A DNA stretch of 32,448 bases, taken from contig JAEUMT010000022.1 in assembly GCA_016791365.1 (NCBI GenBank), forward strand, positions 1 through 32,448. The letters run 5' to 3'. Shown piece after piece: positions 1 through 7,183 of this stretch; position 1 is the stretch's first letter, and every line of letters starts with the position of its first letter. The position numbers and the translations under genes are program-made. Origin of the DNA: Hyphomonadaceae bacterium. Its GTDB lineage: Bacteria; Pseudomonadota; Alphaproteobacteria; Caulobacterales; Aquidulcibacteraceae. The notes under the pieces are model-generated. The model did no database searches and had not been told where the DNA came from. It was given only the letters and a program-made list of their open reading frames with translations.

Positions 1-1148
1 ATGCCTTGTTGCTCGACCAAAGCGATCTCGTCGCGGCCGACCCAGTTGTTGAGATGGCGCGTAAGTGCCTCGGCGCCGATCTCGCGCAGGCGCGCGGCGC
101 GCACCTTGATGAGACGGCGATCCAGTTGCGGCATGCGCGCGGCTGGCGTGCCTTCGCGTGGGCTGAATGGGAAGGCGTGGACGTAAGCCAGCTCGCATTC
201 ATCGACGATGGAGAGCAGGTTCGCGAAGTGCGCTTCGGTCTCGGTTGGAAAGCCGGCGATGAGGTCGGCGCCAAGCGCAATCTCGGGACGCGCCTGCTTC
301 ACACGTTGGCACAGCTCGATCGCCTGCGCGCGAGAGTGGCGGCGCTTCATGCGCTTCAAGATCATGTCGTCGCCGTGCTGCAGCGAGAGGTGCAGATAAG
401 GCGCGACGCGATCGCTCTGCGTGACGAGTTCGAACAGTTGATCGTCCATCTCGATGGCGTCGAGCGAGGAGAGGCGCAGCATCGGCAGGTCGGGCACAAG
501 TTTGAGAATGCGCGCGACAAGAGCGCCCAATTGCGGTTGGCCTGGGAGGTCGGCGCCCCACGAGGTGAGATCAACGCCGGTGAGCACCACCTCGGGCACG
601 CCGTTCGCGGCGAGGCGCTTGATCTGTTCAACGACTTCGCCCGCGGGCGATGAGCGCGAATTTCCGCGGCCAAAAGGGATGATGCAGAATGTGCACCGAT
701 GGTCGCAGCCGTTTTGCACCTGCACGTAAACGCGCGTGCGCTCGGCGAAACCATCGATCAAGTGCGACGCCGTTTCGCGCACCGACATGATGTCGGCGAC
801 GGCAACGCGCTCATGCGTGTGCGCAAAACTCTCGGCGCGCATCTTTTCGGCATTGCCGATAACGCGGCTGACTTCCGGCATCGCGGCAAAGCTATGCGGA
901 TCGATCTGCGCCGCACAGCCGGTGACGATGATCTCGGCGTCGGGCCGCTCACGGCGCGCACGCCGAATGGCCTGGCGCGCCTGGCGCACAGCTTCGCCGG
1001 TGACCGCGCAGGTGTTGACGATGATGGCGTTCGACAACGCAGCGTCGCTCGCAAGCGCGCGCATCGCTTCGCTCTCGTAAGCGTTGAGGCGGCAGCCGAG
1101 CGTTACAATCTCGACGTCCGCGCAGGGTGGCTTTGTCGGTGCGTTCAT
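1..1148 (-). CDS. mtaB: tRNA t6A37 methylthiotransferase MtaB (3' end cut off by window edge)
   Basis: Radical-SAM enzyme that converts N6-threonylcarbamoyladenosine at tRNA position 37 to its 2-methylthio form. The frame opens at ATG 1148 and runs off the window start, giving 382 codons; family members are around 420 residues, so a short C-terminal part is missing. The N-terminal UPF0004 domain begins with TLGCRLNAYESEA (Cys19), followed by NTCAVT (Cys47) and TGCAAQ (Cys78), which supply the auxiliary cluster. The radical-SAM motif CDHRCTFC lies at Cys148/Cys152/Cys155. The TLGCRLNAYES start and lack of RimO features favour MtaB over MiaB or RimO. It lies downstream of rplS, separated by a hairpin terminator, so it probably has its own promoter in 1149-1200. 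Confidence 0.93.
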   Translation of the reverse strand, partial: MNAPTKPPCADVEIVTLGCRLNAYESEAMRALASDAALSNAIIVNTCAVTGEAVRQARQAIRRARRERPDAEIIVTGCAAQIDPHSFAAMPEVSRVIGNAEKMRAESFAHTHERVAVADIMSVRETASHLIDGFAERTRVYVQVQNGCDHRCTFCIIPFGRGNSRSSPAGEVVEQIKRLAANGVPEVVLTGVDLTSWGADLPGQPQLGALVARILKLVPDLPMLRLSSLDAIEMDDQLFELVTQSDRVAPYLHLSLQHGDDMILKRMKRRHSRAQAIELCQRVKQARPEIALGADLIAGFPTETEAHFANLLSIVDECELAYVHAFPFSPREGTPAARMPQLDRRLIKVRAARLREIGAEALTRHLNNWVGRDEIALVEQQG

Positions 1149-1200
1149 GTGGCTTGCGTCAGGTGAGCGTGTGAGGCGTGGAGGTCAAGCGCGACAAATG

Positions 1201-1231
1201 AAAAGCCCCGCGAGTGACCCGCGGGGCTTTT
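1201..1231 (-). terminator. Intrinsic terminator after rplS
   Basis: Perfect inverted repeat AAAAGCCCCGC (1201-1211) and GCGGGGCTTTT (1221-1231) with a 9-nt loop. Read on the minus strand it lies 23 nt past the rplS stop and ends in a T run. It separates rplS from mtaB. The symmetry means it could stop transcription from either side. Confidence 0.85.
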
Positions 1232-1253
1232 GAGCTTCGATGGCGCGCGGTGA

Positions 1254-1661
1254 TTATTCCGCGGCGTCGTTGGCTTCGCCGACGAAATCCTCTTCGCGGG
1301 CGCCGCCGGCGCGTTCGGTGATGCGGGCCGACTTGCCGCGGCGATCACGCAGGTAATAGAGCTTCGCGCGGCGGACCTTGCCGCGACGCACAACTTCGAT
1401 GGAATCGACGGTCGGCGAGAACAGCGGGAACACCCGCTCGACGCCTTCACCGAATGAAATCTTTCGAACCGTGAAGTTGGAGTTCAGGCCGCCGCCGGAG
1501 CGGGCGATGCAGATGCCTTCATAGGCTTGCACGCGCTCGCGATCGCCTTCCTTGATCTTCACGTTCACGCGGAGGGTGTCGCCCGGATCGAACGAGGGGA
1601 CGGTCTTGCCCTTGGTGACGCGGGCGATTTCTTCTTTTTCAAGCGTATCGATCAGATTCAT
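1254..1661 (-). CDS. rplS: 50S ribosomal protein L19 (bL19)
   Basis: bL19 sits at the 30S-50S interface and forms intersubunit bridges. The 135-residue product starts [15 protein letters not shown] and carries the family core: [20 protein letters not shown] (about 24-43), [37 protein letters not shown] and [18 protein letters not shown]. The last 20 or so residues form an acidic tail rich in Glu and Ala, as in other alphaproteobacteria. In many relatives rplS directly follows trmD; here two unrelated small genes lie between them, so it is expected to have its own promoter in 1662-1761. Confidence 0.97.
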   Translation of the reverse strand: MNLIDTLEKEEIARVTKGKTVPSFDPGDTLRVNVKIKEGDRERVQAYEGICIARSGGGLNSNFTVRKISFGEGVERVFPLFSPTVDSIEVVRRGKVRRAKLYYLRDRRGKSARITERAGGAREEDFVGEANDAAE

Positions 1662-1761
1662 AAACGCACCAGGGGGCGCAAGATCGCTCGCACCCTCCTC
1701 CAGAAAACCGGAAAGCGGGGCGTATAAGGGAAGCTCGGGCCTCTGTCGAGGGGGTAGTGGG

Positions 1762-2277
1762 TTACTCTAAGGGCGCGATCGGCTGGCAGCCCGTGAGGGT
1801 GACGATCTCGCCCGTCGGGCGGCGAATGCGCAGCATCGGATGCGAGCCGGCGCGCCCGATCTGGAAGGCCAGTTCCTGGCCCGCGGCGTCGCGAATGCCG
1901 ATGAAGCCCTCGGCTTCGTTGATCACCGAATAAGCGCCCAGGCCGCTGCTGAACCAGGTCATCCTAAGCGGCGGAAAGAAGTACGCCGCGCCCGGGGTGC
2001 CGGTGAGGGGAATGATGTGGAGGCCGCGCAGACCGCGCACGCGGGTGGCCGTCGTCTCGTTGAGTTCGGCGGGCATGGCTGCATCGAGCGCCTGCATTTC
2101 CTGTTCGGCGCCGGCGCATGCGGCGCGAAGGGAGTCGGCGGTGATCGCCCCTTCGAGCGGGCGCCAAACCGCGCCGATCGCCTGGCTGGCGCGCGTCAGC
2201 TCTGGTGTCGCGGCAAGCGTCTGCGCCGCCGCCGGAGAGGCGAGCAGGCAAAACACAACAAGGAGGGCGCGATGCAT
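1762..2277 (-). CDS. Exported protein of unknown function
   Basis: A 171-residue product starting [21 protein letters not shown], a clear Sec signal peptide with likely cleavage after ASPAAA. I chose ATG 2277 over longer in-frame starts because it puts the signal peptide at the N-terminus and has GGAG about 6 nt upstream. The mature part holds two cysteines, one in [10 protein letters not shown] and one in TLTGCQPI near the C-terminus, which could form a disulfide in the periplasm. The middle is rich in beta-type sequence ([33 protein letters not shown]). I do not recognise the family. It is divergent from the exported protein at 2405-2941, sharing a 127-bp intergenic region, and both sit inside the usual trmD-rplS arrangement. 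Confidence 0.75.
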   Translation of the reverse strand: MHRALLVVFCLLASPAAAQTLAATPELTRASQAIGAVWRPLEGAITADSLRAACAGAEQEMQALDAAMPAELNETTATRVRGLRGLHIIPLTGTPGAAYFFPPLRMTWFSSGLGAYSVINEAEGFIGIRDAAGQELAFQIGRAGSHPMLRIRRPTGEIVTLTGCQPIAPLE

Positions 2278-2404
2278 TGAGGCTCCGTCTTTGGCCGCCA
2301 AGGCGTTGCCGCCCAATTCGGGCCGTCTTGGGGCGATGTCCCGAACGGTAGCATCTGGCTCGTATTTGCGGCTAAGCAGGCGGCGCGAGGTTGGAGGGGA
2401 ATTC

Positions 2405-2941
2405 ATGCTCATTCGTTTGTTCGGCGGGGCCGCCCTGGCGCTGGGCTTGCTCGCGTCGCCAGCCTCGGCCCAGACCGACGATATTCTGGCGCCTGCCCGG
2501 GCGGGGCAGCTGCAGTGCTTTGAACCGAACGTGGCCAACAAGACGTGCCAGGCGCTGGATGCCTACACCGTCGGCGCGGACGGCGCGGTGCAGAACGCCA
2601 CGCAAGCGGTGATTTCGCCGGCGCCGCTCATCGTCATGCGGATGGTGCTGAACGTGACCATTCGCGACAATGCGATCTGCGGCCCGTTGACGACGGCTGA
2701 CATCAACGCCGCCACCTTCACTGTCGACGGCAATCCTGCTTCCGCAGAGCAAACGGCGCAGATCCAAAACGCGATGCGAAACCAGCTTGGTCCGATGCTC
2801 AATCTGGAGACGTGTCTGACGTTGCGCCCGGACGGCGACACGATGCGTGCGGAAACCGCGCTGAACGGCGTTGGCCGCCCGGATATGGCGCAGCGGATGA
2901 TTTGGGTTGGCGCCAATGATGGCTACCGCGTCGCGCCTTAA
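2405..2941 (+). CDS. Exported protein of unknown function
   Basis: A 178-residue product with a signal peptide (MLIRLFGGAALALGLLASP, cleavage likely after SASA). The start at ATG 2405 is supported by GGAGGGG seven to ten nt upstream. The mature protein holds four cysteines: LQCFEPN, NKTCQAL, NAICGPL and ETCLTL, suggesting two periplasmic disulfides. No known domain was recognised. Its TAA stop (2939-2941) interlocks with the TAA stop of convergent trmD on the other strand, the two sharing the palindrome TTAA at 2938-2941. It is divergent from the exported gene at 1762-2277. Confidence 0.75.
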   Translation: MLIRLFGGAALALGLLASPASAQTDDILAPARAGQLQCFEPNVANKTCQALDAYTVGADGAVQNATQAVISPAPLIVMRMVLNVTIRDNAICGPLTTADINAATFTVDGNPASAEQTAQIQNAMRNQLGPMLNLETCLTLRPDGDTMRAETALNGVGRPDMAQRMIWVGANDGYRVAP

Positions 2942-3621
2942 TCTTTGCGCCGGGCGCGCGTGATGCGTTCGCGCTCAGCTTTGCGCCAAGCTTCGATTTT
3001 TGCGTGATCGCCTGAGGTGAGCACGTCTGGAATGGCGCGGCCTTCCCATTCGCGCGGGCGCGTGTATTGGCCGTGCTCAAGCAAGCCGTCGCTGAAACTC
3101 TCTTCGACGGTGGAGGTCTCGTTGCCGAGCACGCCGGGGATGAGGCGGACACACGCTTCGAGCAGAACCATCGCGGCGGCCTCGCCGCCCGCGAGCACCG
3201 CTTCGCCGACCGCGACCTCCTGCATGCCGCGCGCTTCAATGACGCGTTCGTCCAAGCCTTCGAAGCGGCCACAGAAGAGGATCACGCCGGGACCGGCGGC
3301 CCATTCGCGCGCCATCGCTTGATTGAATTGTTGGCCGCGTGGCGAGAGGTAGATGATTGGCGTTCTTGAACAGCCGACGAGGCGCCGGCGGTCCAAGACG
3401 CTGTCGATCGCAGCTGCGGCCACGTCAGCGCGCAGCACCATGCCGGCGCCGCCGCCAGCCGGCGTATCGTCGACGTTTTTGTGCGGGCCTTGGCCGAAAT
3501 CGCGCAGCTGCGTTGTCTCAAGCGACCACAACCCATCGCGCAGCGCTTTGCCGATCAGCGAAACGCCAAGCACGCCCGGAAATGCTTCCGGGAAGAGGGT
3601 GATGATCGAGGCCTTGAACAT
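2938..3621 (-). CDS. trmD: tRNA (guanine-37-N1)-methyltransferase TrmD
   Basis: SPOUT-class methyltransferase that makes m1G37 in tRNAs reading CNN codons and so prevents +1 frameshifting. The 227-residue product has the expected signatures: DDTPAGGGAGMV near 51-62, IIYLSPRGQ, the knot-forming CGRFEGLDERV and the GDHAKIEAWRK C-terminal helix. The usual LxxPQYTRP appears as LEHGQYTRP. It is the last gene of the ffh-rpsP-rimM-trmD cluster, 24 bp after rimM. Its stop interlocks with that of the convergent gene at 2405-2941. Confidence 0.97.
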   Translation of the reverse strand: MFKASIITLFPEAFPGVLGVSLIGKALRDGLWSLETTQLRDFGQGPHKNVDDTPAGGGAGMVLRADVAAAAIDSVLDRRRLVGCSRTPIIYLSPRGQQFNQAMAREWAAGPGVILFCGRFEGLDERVIEARGMQEVAVGEAVLAGGEAAAMVLLEACVRLIPGVLGNETSTVEESFSDGLLEHGQYTRPREWEGRAIPDVLTSGDHAKIEAWRKAERERITRARRKD

Positions 3622-3645
3622 CGCCTCGCTTCGTAACCCGAAGCG

Positions 3646-4965
3646 TTACTTCTCGATAGGCTCAGGCGCCGGGGGATCGAGGACGACGCGCTTGGCGGCG
3701 AGATCGACGTGCGGGACGGCTTCCTTCGTGAACGTGACGCGCACGTTCGGGCCACCGTTCGGCGGCTTGTATTCGAGGATGTCGCCGGCGCCGAAATTCC
3801 ACACCGCGACGATGTCGCCGAGCACGGAGCCATCCAATGCTTCGGCGCGTGAGCCGAGCAGATCGACAACGTAAAACTCGTCCTTGGCCGTGCCCGGAAG
3901 ATTGGCGCGCGGCACGAAGACTTTTTGACCCTTCATGGCGTCGGCTTGCTCTTTGGTTTTCACTTCAGGAGCAACAACGGCCACGCCGTCCTTCAGTTCA
4001 CGCCAGCTCTTCGGCTTCAGCAGAACTTTGCCGTTTTCGTCATAGAGCGGGCCGTAGGAGATCACCCCTTCGTTCTTTTCAGTGAAGGCGCGCAGACGCA
4101 CTTCACCCTTGACGCCGAAGGCGCCGCCAATGGCGCCGACCATGATCATGCCCTTGGCTGACGTGCCTTTGCCCTTGAACGCGGGCACGTCTTTAAGATC
4201 GCCCGCAACTTCGGGCTCGCTCACCGGTTTCGGCGCGGCGAGAGGCTTCGGCGCGACGCGAACGGGCGTCGGCAATGGCGCGCGCGTGATCGGTTGCGCG
4301 CGGCCGGCGGCGACAGCCATCGGCTTTGCGGGCATCGGCTTTGCCAGCGCGGCGGCCACTGGCGCGAGCTTCGGCGGCTTGGGCGCCTTCTCAGGCTTCG
4401 GCGGTTTGGGCGGCTTCGGCGGCTTTTCGGCCTTGACCGGGGCGACCTTTGCCGGCTTCGGCTCAGGCGCGGGCTTTGCCGCTTTCGCGACCGGCTTCTT
4501 CGGTTCCGGGGCTGGCTTTGCCGGCTTCGCTGCGCCCTTCGCTGGCGCTTTGGGGGGCGGCGGCGCGGCCTTCGCCTTAGGCTCGGGCTTTGCCGCCTTG
4601 GCCGGCGCGGCCTTCGGTGCGGGCGCCGGCTTGGCGGCGGGCTTTACGTCCGCCTTCTTCTCAGGTTTGGCCGCAGCCTTCGGAGCAGCTTTGGCGACCG
4701 GAAGCGGCTTCGCGGGCGGAGCCTTCGCGGCCGGCTTCGGCGCCGGGGCGGCTTTCGCGGCGGCCTTCGGCGCGGGCGCCGGGGCTTTGGCTTTCGGATC
4801 AGGCTTGGCAGCCTTCGCCGCCGCCTTCGGGGGCGGCGGTGCGGCGGCAGCCTTCTTCGGCGCGGGTTCGCCACGACGGGGGGCCGGCGCTGCCTTCTTG
4901 GCGGCGGCCGGCGCCGCCTTGGCGGCAGCTTTCGGTTTGGTCAGCGCGGACTTCTTCTCGGCCAC
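3646..4965 (-). CDS. rimM: Ribosome maturation factor RimM with a long Ala/Lys/Pro-rich N-terminal extension
   Basis: RimM binds uS19 and assists late 30S assembly. The 439-residue product is more than twice the usual length of about 170-190. The RimM part is residues about 273-432: MVGAIGGAFGVKGEVRLRAF opens the N-terminal barrel, and DEFYVVDLLG then VLGDIVAVWNFGAGDILE form the PRC-barrel. Residues 1-272 are low-complexity Ala/Lys/Pro, with 49 lysines in the first 200 residues and runs such as KPPKPPKPPKPEKAPKPPK, so disordered and strongly basic. The long start is supported: GTG 4965 lies 9 nt after the rpsP stop, and an AAGGA ribosome site overlaps that TAA. An internal start at Met273 or Met275 would give an ordinary RimM and cannot be excluded. 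There is no frameshift between tail and domain. Confidence 0.9.
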   Translation of the reverse strand: MAEKKSALTKPKAAAKAAPAAAKKAAPAPRRGEPAPKKAAAAPPPPKAAAKAAKPDPKAKAPAPAPKAAAKAAPAPKPAAKAPPAKPLPVAKAAPKAAAKPEKKADVKPAAKPAPAPKAAPAKAAKPEPKAKAAPPPPKAPAKGAAKPAKPAPEPKKPVAKAAKPAPEPKPAKVAPVKAEKPPKPPKPPKPEKAPKPPKLAPVAAALAKPMPAKPMAVAAGRAQPITRAPLPTPVRVAPKPLAAPKPVSEPEVAGDLKDVPAFKGKGTSAKGMIMVGAIGGAFGVKGEVRLRAFTEKNEGVISYGPLYDENGKVLLKPKSWRELKDGVAVVAPEVKTKEQADAMKGQKVFVPRANLPGTAKDEFYVVDLLGSRAEALDGSVLGDIVAVWNFGAGDILEYKPPNGGPNVRVTFTKEAVPHVDLAAKRVVLDPPAPEPIEK

Positions 4966-4974
4966 AGGTGTTCC

Positions 4975-5340
4975 TTATGCCTCCGGAGCGGCCTCGGCGG
5001 GAGCAGCAGACGCGGCGGCCTCAGCTTCGGCGCGCTCGGTCATCTTCTTGCCGGGCTTAGCTTTATTTGGGTTGCTCTTAGCTTCGCGCTTGAAAACGCC
5101 AGCCTGATCAAGGAACCGCGCGACCCGATCGGTCGGCAGCGCGCCCTTTTTCATCCAGTCTTGAATCCGCTCCAGCTTGAGGAGAACCCGGTTCGGGTCA
5201 TCGGACTTCAGGATAGGGTTATACGTTCCGACTTTCTCGATGAAACGCCCATCACGAGGGCTACGGCTGTCGGCCACAACGATGGAGTAGAACGGACGCT
5301 TCTTCGCGCCGCCACGGGCCAGACGGATTTTCAGGGACAT
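4975..5340 (-). CDS. rpsP: 30S ribosomal protein S16 (bS16)
   Basis: bS16 is an early-assembly protein of the 30S body. The 121-residue product starts [20 protein letters not shown] and contains the family core [22 protein letters not shown] and [20 protein letters not shown]. The C-terminal 30 or so residues are a charged, Ala/Glu-rich extension, common in alphaproteobacteria. It lies 23 bp after ffh and 9 nt before the rimM start, so it is in the middle of a tight operon. Confidence 0.97.
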   Translation of the reverse strand: MSLKIRLARGGAKKRPFYSIVVADSRSPRDGRFIEKVGTYNPILKSDDPNRVLLKLERIQDWMKKGALPTDRVARFLDQAGVFKREAKSNPNKAKPGKKMTERAEAEAAASAAPAEAAPEA

Positions 5341-5363
5341 TTCTACGCTTCTCCTTTGAACTC

Positions 5364-6827
5364 TTAGCTTTTTTTGTTGGTTCCGGGAAGCCCCGGAAGG
5401 CTGCCGGGGAGCCCTGGCAGCCCAGATTGAGGGTTAAGGCCCGGCAACGGCTTACCGGACCCCAATTGTCGAAGAGCCTCGGGGCTCGGCGCACCGGCGC
5501 CCATGCCTGCAAACGGCATTTTGCCCTTGCCCATGGCCTTCGCCATGTCGGCCATGTTCCGATGCATCTTGAGGAGGCGGTTTACCTCCACGACTTCAAC
5601 GCCCGAGCCCCTGGCGATGCGGGCGCGGCGGCGGCCATTGATCAGGTCCGGCTTGGCGCGCTCGGCCTTGGTCATCGAGCGGATGATGCCGATCTGGCGG
5701 TGAATCTGGCGGTCATCGAGCTGAGCGTCCGAGATCTGGTTTTTCATCTTCTGGACGCCGGGCAGCATGCCCATGACGCCCTTGAGGCCGCCGATCTGCA
5801 GAACCTGGCTCAGTTGCTTTTCCAGATCGTCGAAATCGAAGCGGCCTTTGGCCATCTTCGCGGCCATCTTCTCGGCTTCGGCGCGGTCGACGTTTTCGAC
5901 GGCCTTCTCGACCAGGCCGACGATGTCGCCTTGGCCGAGGATGCGGCCGGCGATGCGGCGAGCGTCGAAGACCTCGAGCGCATCGGCGCGTTCGCCGGCG
6001 CCGAGGAACTTGATCGGCAGGCCGGTGACCGCGCGCATCGAGAGCGCCGCGCCGCCGCGGCCGTCGCCGTCGGCGCGGGTGAGCACAAGGCCGGTGAGCG
6101 GCAGGCGCTCGTGGAAGCGTTTTGCGGTTTCGACCGCGTCTTGTCCGGTGAGGCTGTCGGCGACGAGCAGAACTTCGCCAGGCTTGGCGATCTGCGCGAT
6201 CGACGCGGCCTCATCCATCATCTCGTCGTCGAGCGTGGTGCGGCCGGCGGTGTCGAGGATGAGAACGCCGTGGCCGGTGAGGCGGGCTTGTTGAAGCGCG
6301 CGTTTGGCGATGTCTTGCGGGCTTTGGCCGGCAACGATCGGCAGCGTGTCGACGCCGATGGTTTTGCCGAGCGTGGCCAGCTGCTCCATCGCCGCCGGGC
6401 GGCGTGTGTCGAGCGAGGCCATCAGCACGCGCTTGCGATCCGTCTTGGTGAGGCGGTTCGCGATCTTGGCGGTGGTGGTGGTTTTGCCGGAGCCCTGAAG
6501 ACCGGCCATCATGATGACGTTCGGCGGCTCGCCGCTGATGCGCAGCGGCTCAGCTGGACCATCGCCGCCCAACACCGCCACCAACTGATCGTGGACGATC
6601 TTGATGACCTGCTGGCCGGGTTTCACCGACTTGATGACGCTTTCGCCGACCGCCTCGATCTTCACCTTGGCGATGAAGTCCTTGACCACCGGCAGCGCGA
6701 CGTCGGCTTCCAACAGCGCCACGCGCACTTCGCGCAGGGCCGCTTCGACGTCCGCTTCACTGAGCGCGCCGCGCCCGGTGAGCTTGTCGAAAACGCCTGA
6801 CAGGCGGTCGGTTAGGGCCTCAAACAT
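5364..6827 (-). CDS. ffh: Signal recognition particle protein Ffh
   Basis: GTPase that binds 4.5S RNA and signal sequences of nascent membrane proteins and docks with FtsY. The 487-residue product has the N domain (about 1-90), then the G domain with [15 protein letters not shown] (G1), DTRRPAA, DTAGRT (G3), [10 protein letters not shown] (G4 region, TRAD in place of the usual TKLD) and FLGAGE. The M domain includes [11 protein letters not shown] and [19 protein letters not shown]. The C-terminal end carries Gly-Leu-Pro repeats ([14 protein letters not shown]). ATG 6827 is preceded by GGAG. It is the first gene of the ffh-rpsP-rimM-trmD operon, with its promoter expected in the repeat-containing gap upstream. 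Confidence 0.96.
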   Translation of the reverse strand: MFEALTDRLSGVFDKLTGRGALSEADVEAALREVRVALLEADVALPVVKDFIAKVKIEAVGESVIKSVKPGQQVIKIVHDQLVAVLGGDGPAEPLRISGEPPNVIMMAGLQGSGKTTTTAKIANRLTKTDRKRVLMASLDTRRPAAMEQLATLGKTIGVDTLPIVAGQSPQDIAKRALQQARLTGHGVLILDTAGRTTLDDEMMDEAASIAQIAKPGEVLLVADSLTGQDAVETAKRFHERLPLTGLVLTRADGDGRGGAALSMRAVTGLPIKFLGAGERADALEVFDARRIAGRILGQGDIVGLVEKAVENVDRAEAEKMAAKMAKGRFDFDDLEKQLSQVLQIGGLKGVMGMLPGVQKMKNQISDAQLDDRQIHRQIGIIRSMTKAERAKPDLINGRRRARIARGSGVEVVEVNRLLKMHRNMADMAKAMGKGKMPFAGMGAGAPSPEALRQLGSGKPLPGLNPQSGLPGLPGSLPGLPGTNKKS

Positions 6828-6840
6828 TCCATCTCCAAAT

Positions 6841-6966
6841 TCCTCACCCGCTTGCGGGGGAGGTCGCGAACGAAGCGAGCGGGAGGGGGTAAGTCCCTTT
6901 CCGCTAGCACCGCCCCCTCAGTCATCGCGCTCCGCGCGCTGACAGCTCCCCCGTAAACGGGTGAGC
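6841..6966. repeat. Double-hairpin intergenic repeat, inverted pair (copy A, diverged)
   Basis: Left unit (6841-6890): hairpin-forming TCACCCGCTTGCGGGGGA, a small second hairpin around CGAAGCGAGCG, and a G-rich GGGAGGGGG end. Right unit (about 6911-6966) is the inverted counterpart: CCCCCTCAG, a hairpin with TCATCGCGC/GCGCGCTGA arms, and CTCCCCCG-TAAA-CGGGTGAG. The architecture matches the copies at 14044, 17001, 25462 and 26006 although the bases differ. It fills the ffh upstream gap. Confidence 0.65.
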
Positions 6967-6971
6967 AGCAG

Positions 6972-7090
6972 CATGCGCCAAAAGCAGTTTTACCCCGCCG
7001 GACGATCACGTCGGGCGGGGGGCCTCGCCAGCCTCCTAACCCAAATGGGGGTCATGTGCCGGTCAAAGCGCAGCTTAAAGCTGGCGCATG
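6972..7090. other. Structured non-coding stretch in the ffh / S9-peptidase intergenic gap
   Basis: This stretch is bounded by perfect 9-bp inverted repeats CATGCGCCA (6972-6980) and TGGCGCATG (7082-7090). Inside is a strong hairpin, CCCCGCC (6993-6999) with GGCGGGG (7014-7020), extended by GACG/CGTC. Next to the right boundary is the near-palindrome CAGCTTAAAGCTG (7071-7083). The rest of the 356-bp gap (6828-7183) holds repeat copy A and nothing that looks coding. Role unknown: possibly an operator and leader for one of the two divergent genes, or a remnant of a mobile repeat. Confidence 0.4.
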
Positions 7091-7183
7091 GGCGGGTGTT
7101 TAGTTCAGCGGCGCGCTGCCGTCAAACCGCGACCGGGCCCGTTTGGTGGGCTAGAAGCCCCGCGTTGATTTGGGGGAAGAATA

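Noticed and set aside
4141-4149. Start of rimM at internal Met273 or Met275
   Set aside because: There is no good ribosome site there, whereas the long frame has AAGGA overlapping the rpsP stop. It is kept as an alternative and not as the call.
4082-5107. A Gly/Ala/Phe-rich frame antisense to rimM
   Set aside because: The composition is exactly the reverse complement of the Ala/Lys/Pro tail, and it has no independent start signal.
5427-6800. A 457-codon open frame antisense to ffh
   Set aside because: It is a reverse-strand shadow of ffh; the product has no recognisable fold.
7100-7160. A possible tRNA-like fold in the gap before the S9 peptidase (GTTCAG stretch)
   Set aside because: No acceptor stem, anticodon arm or T-loop consensus could be fitted.
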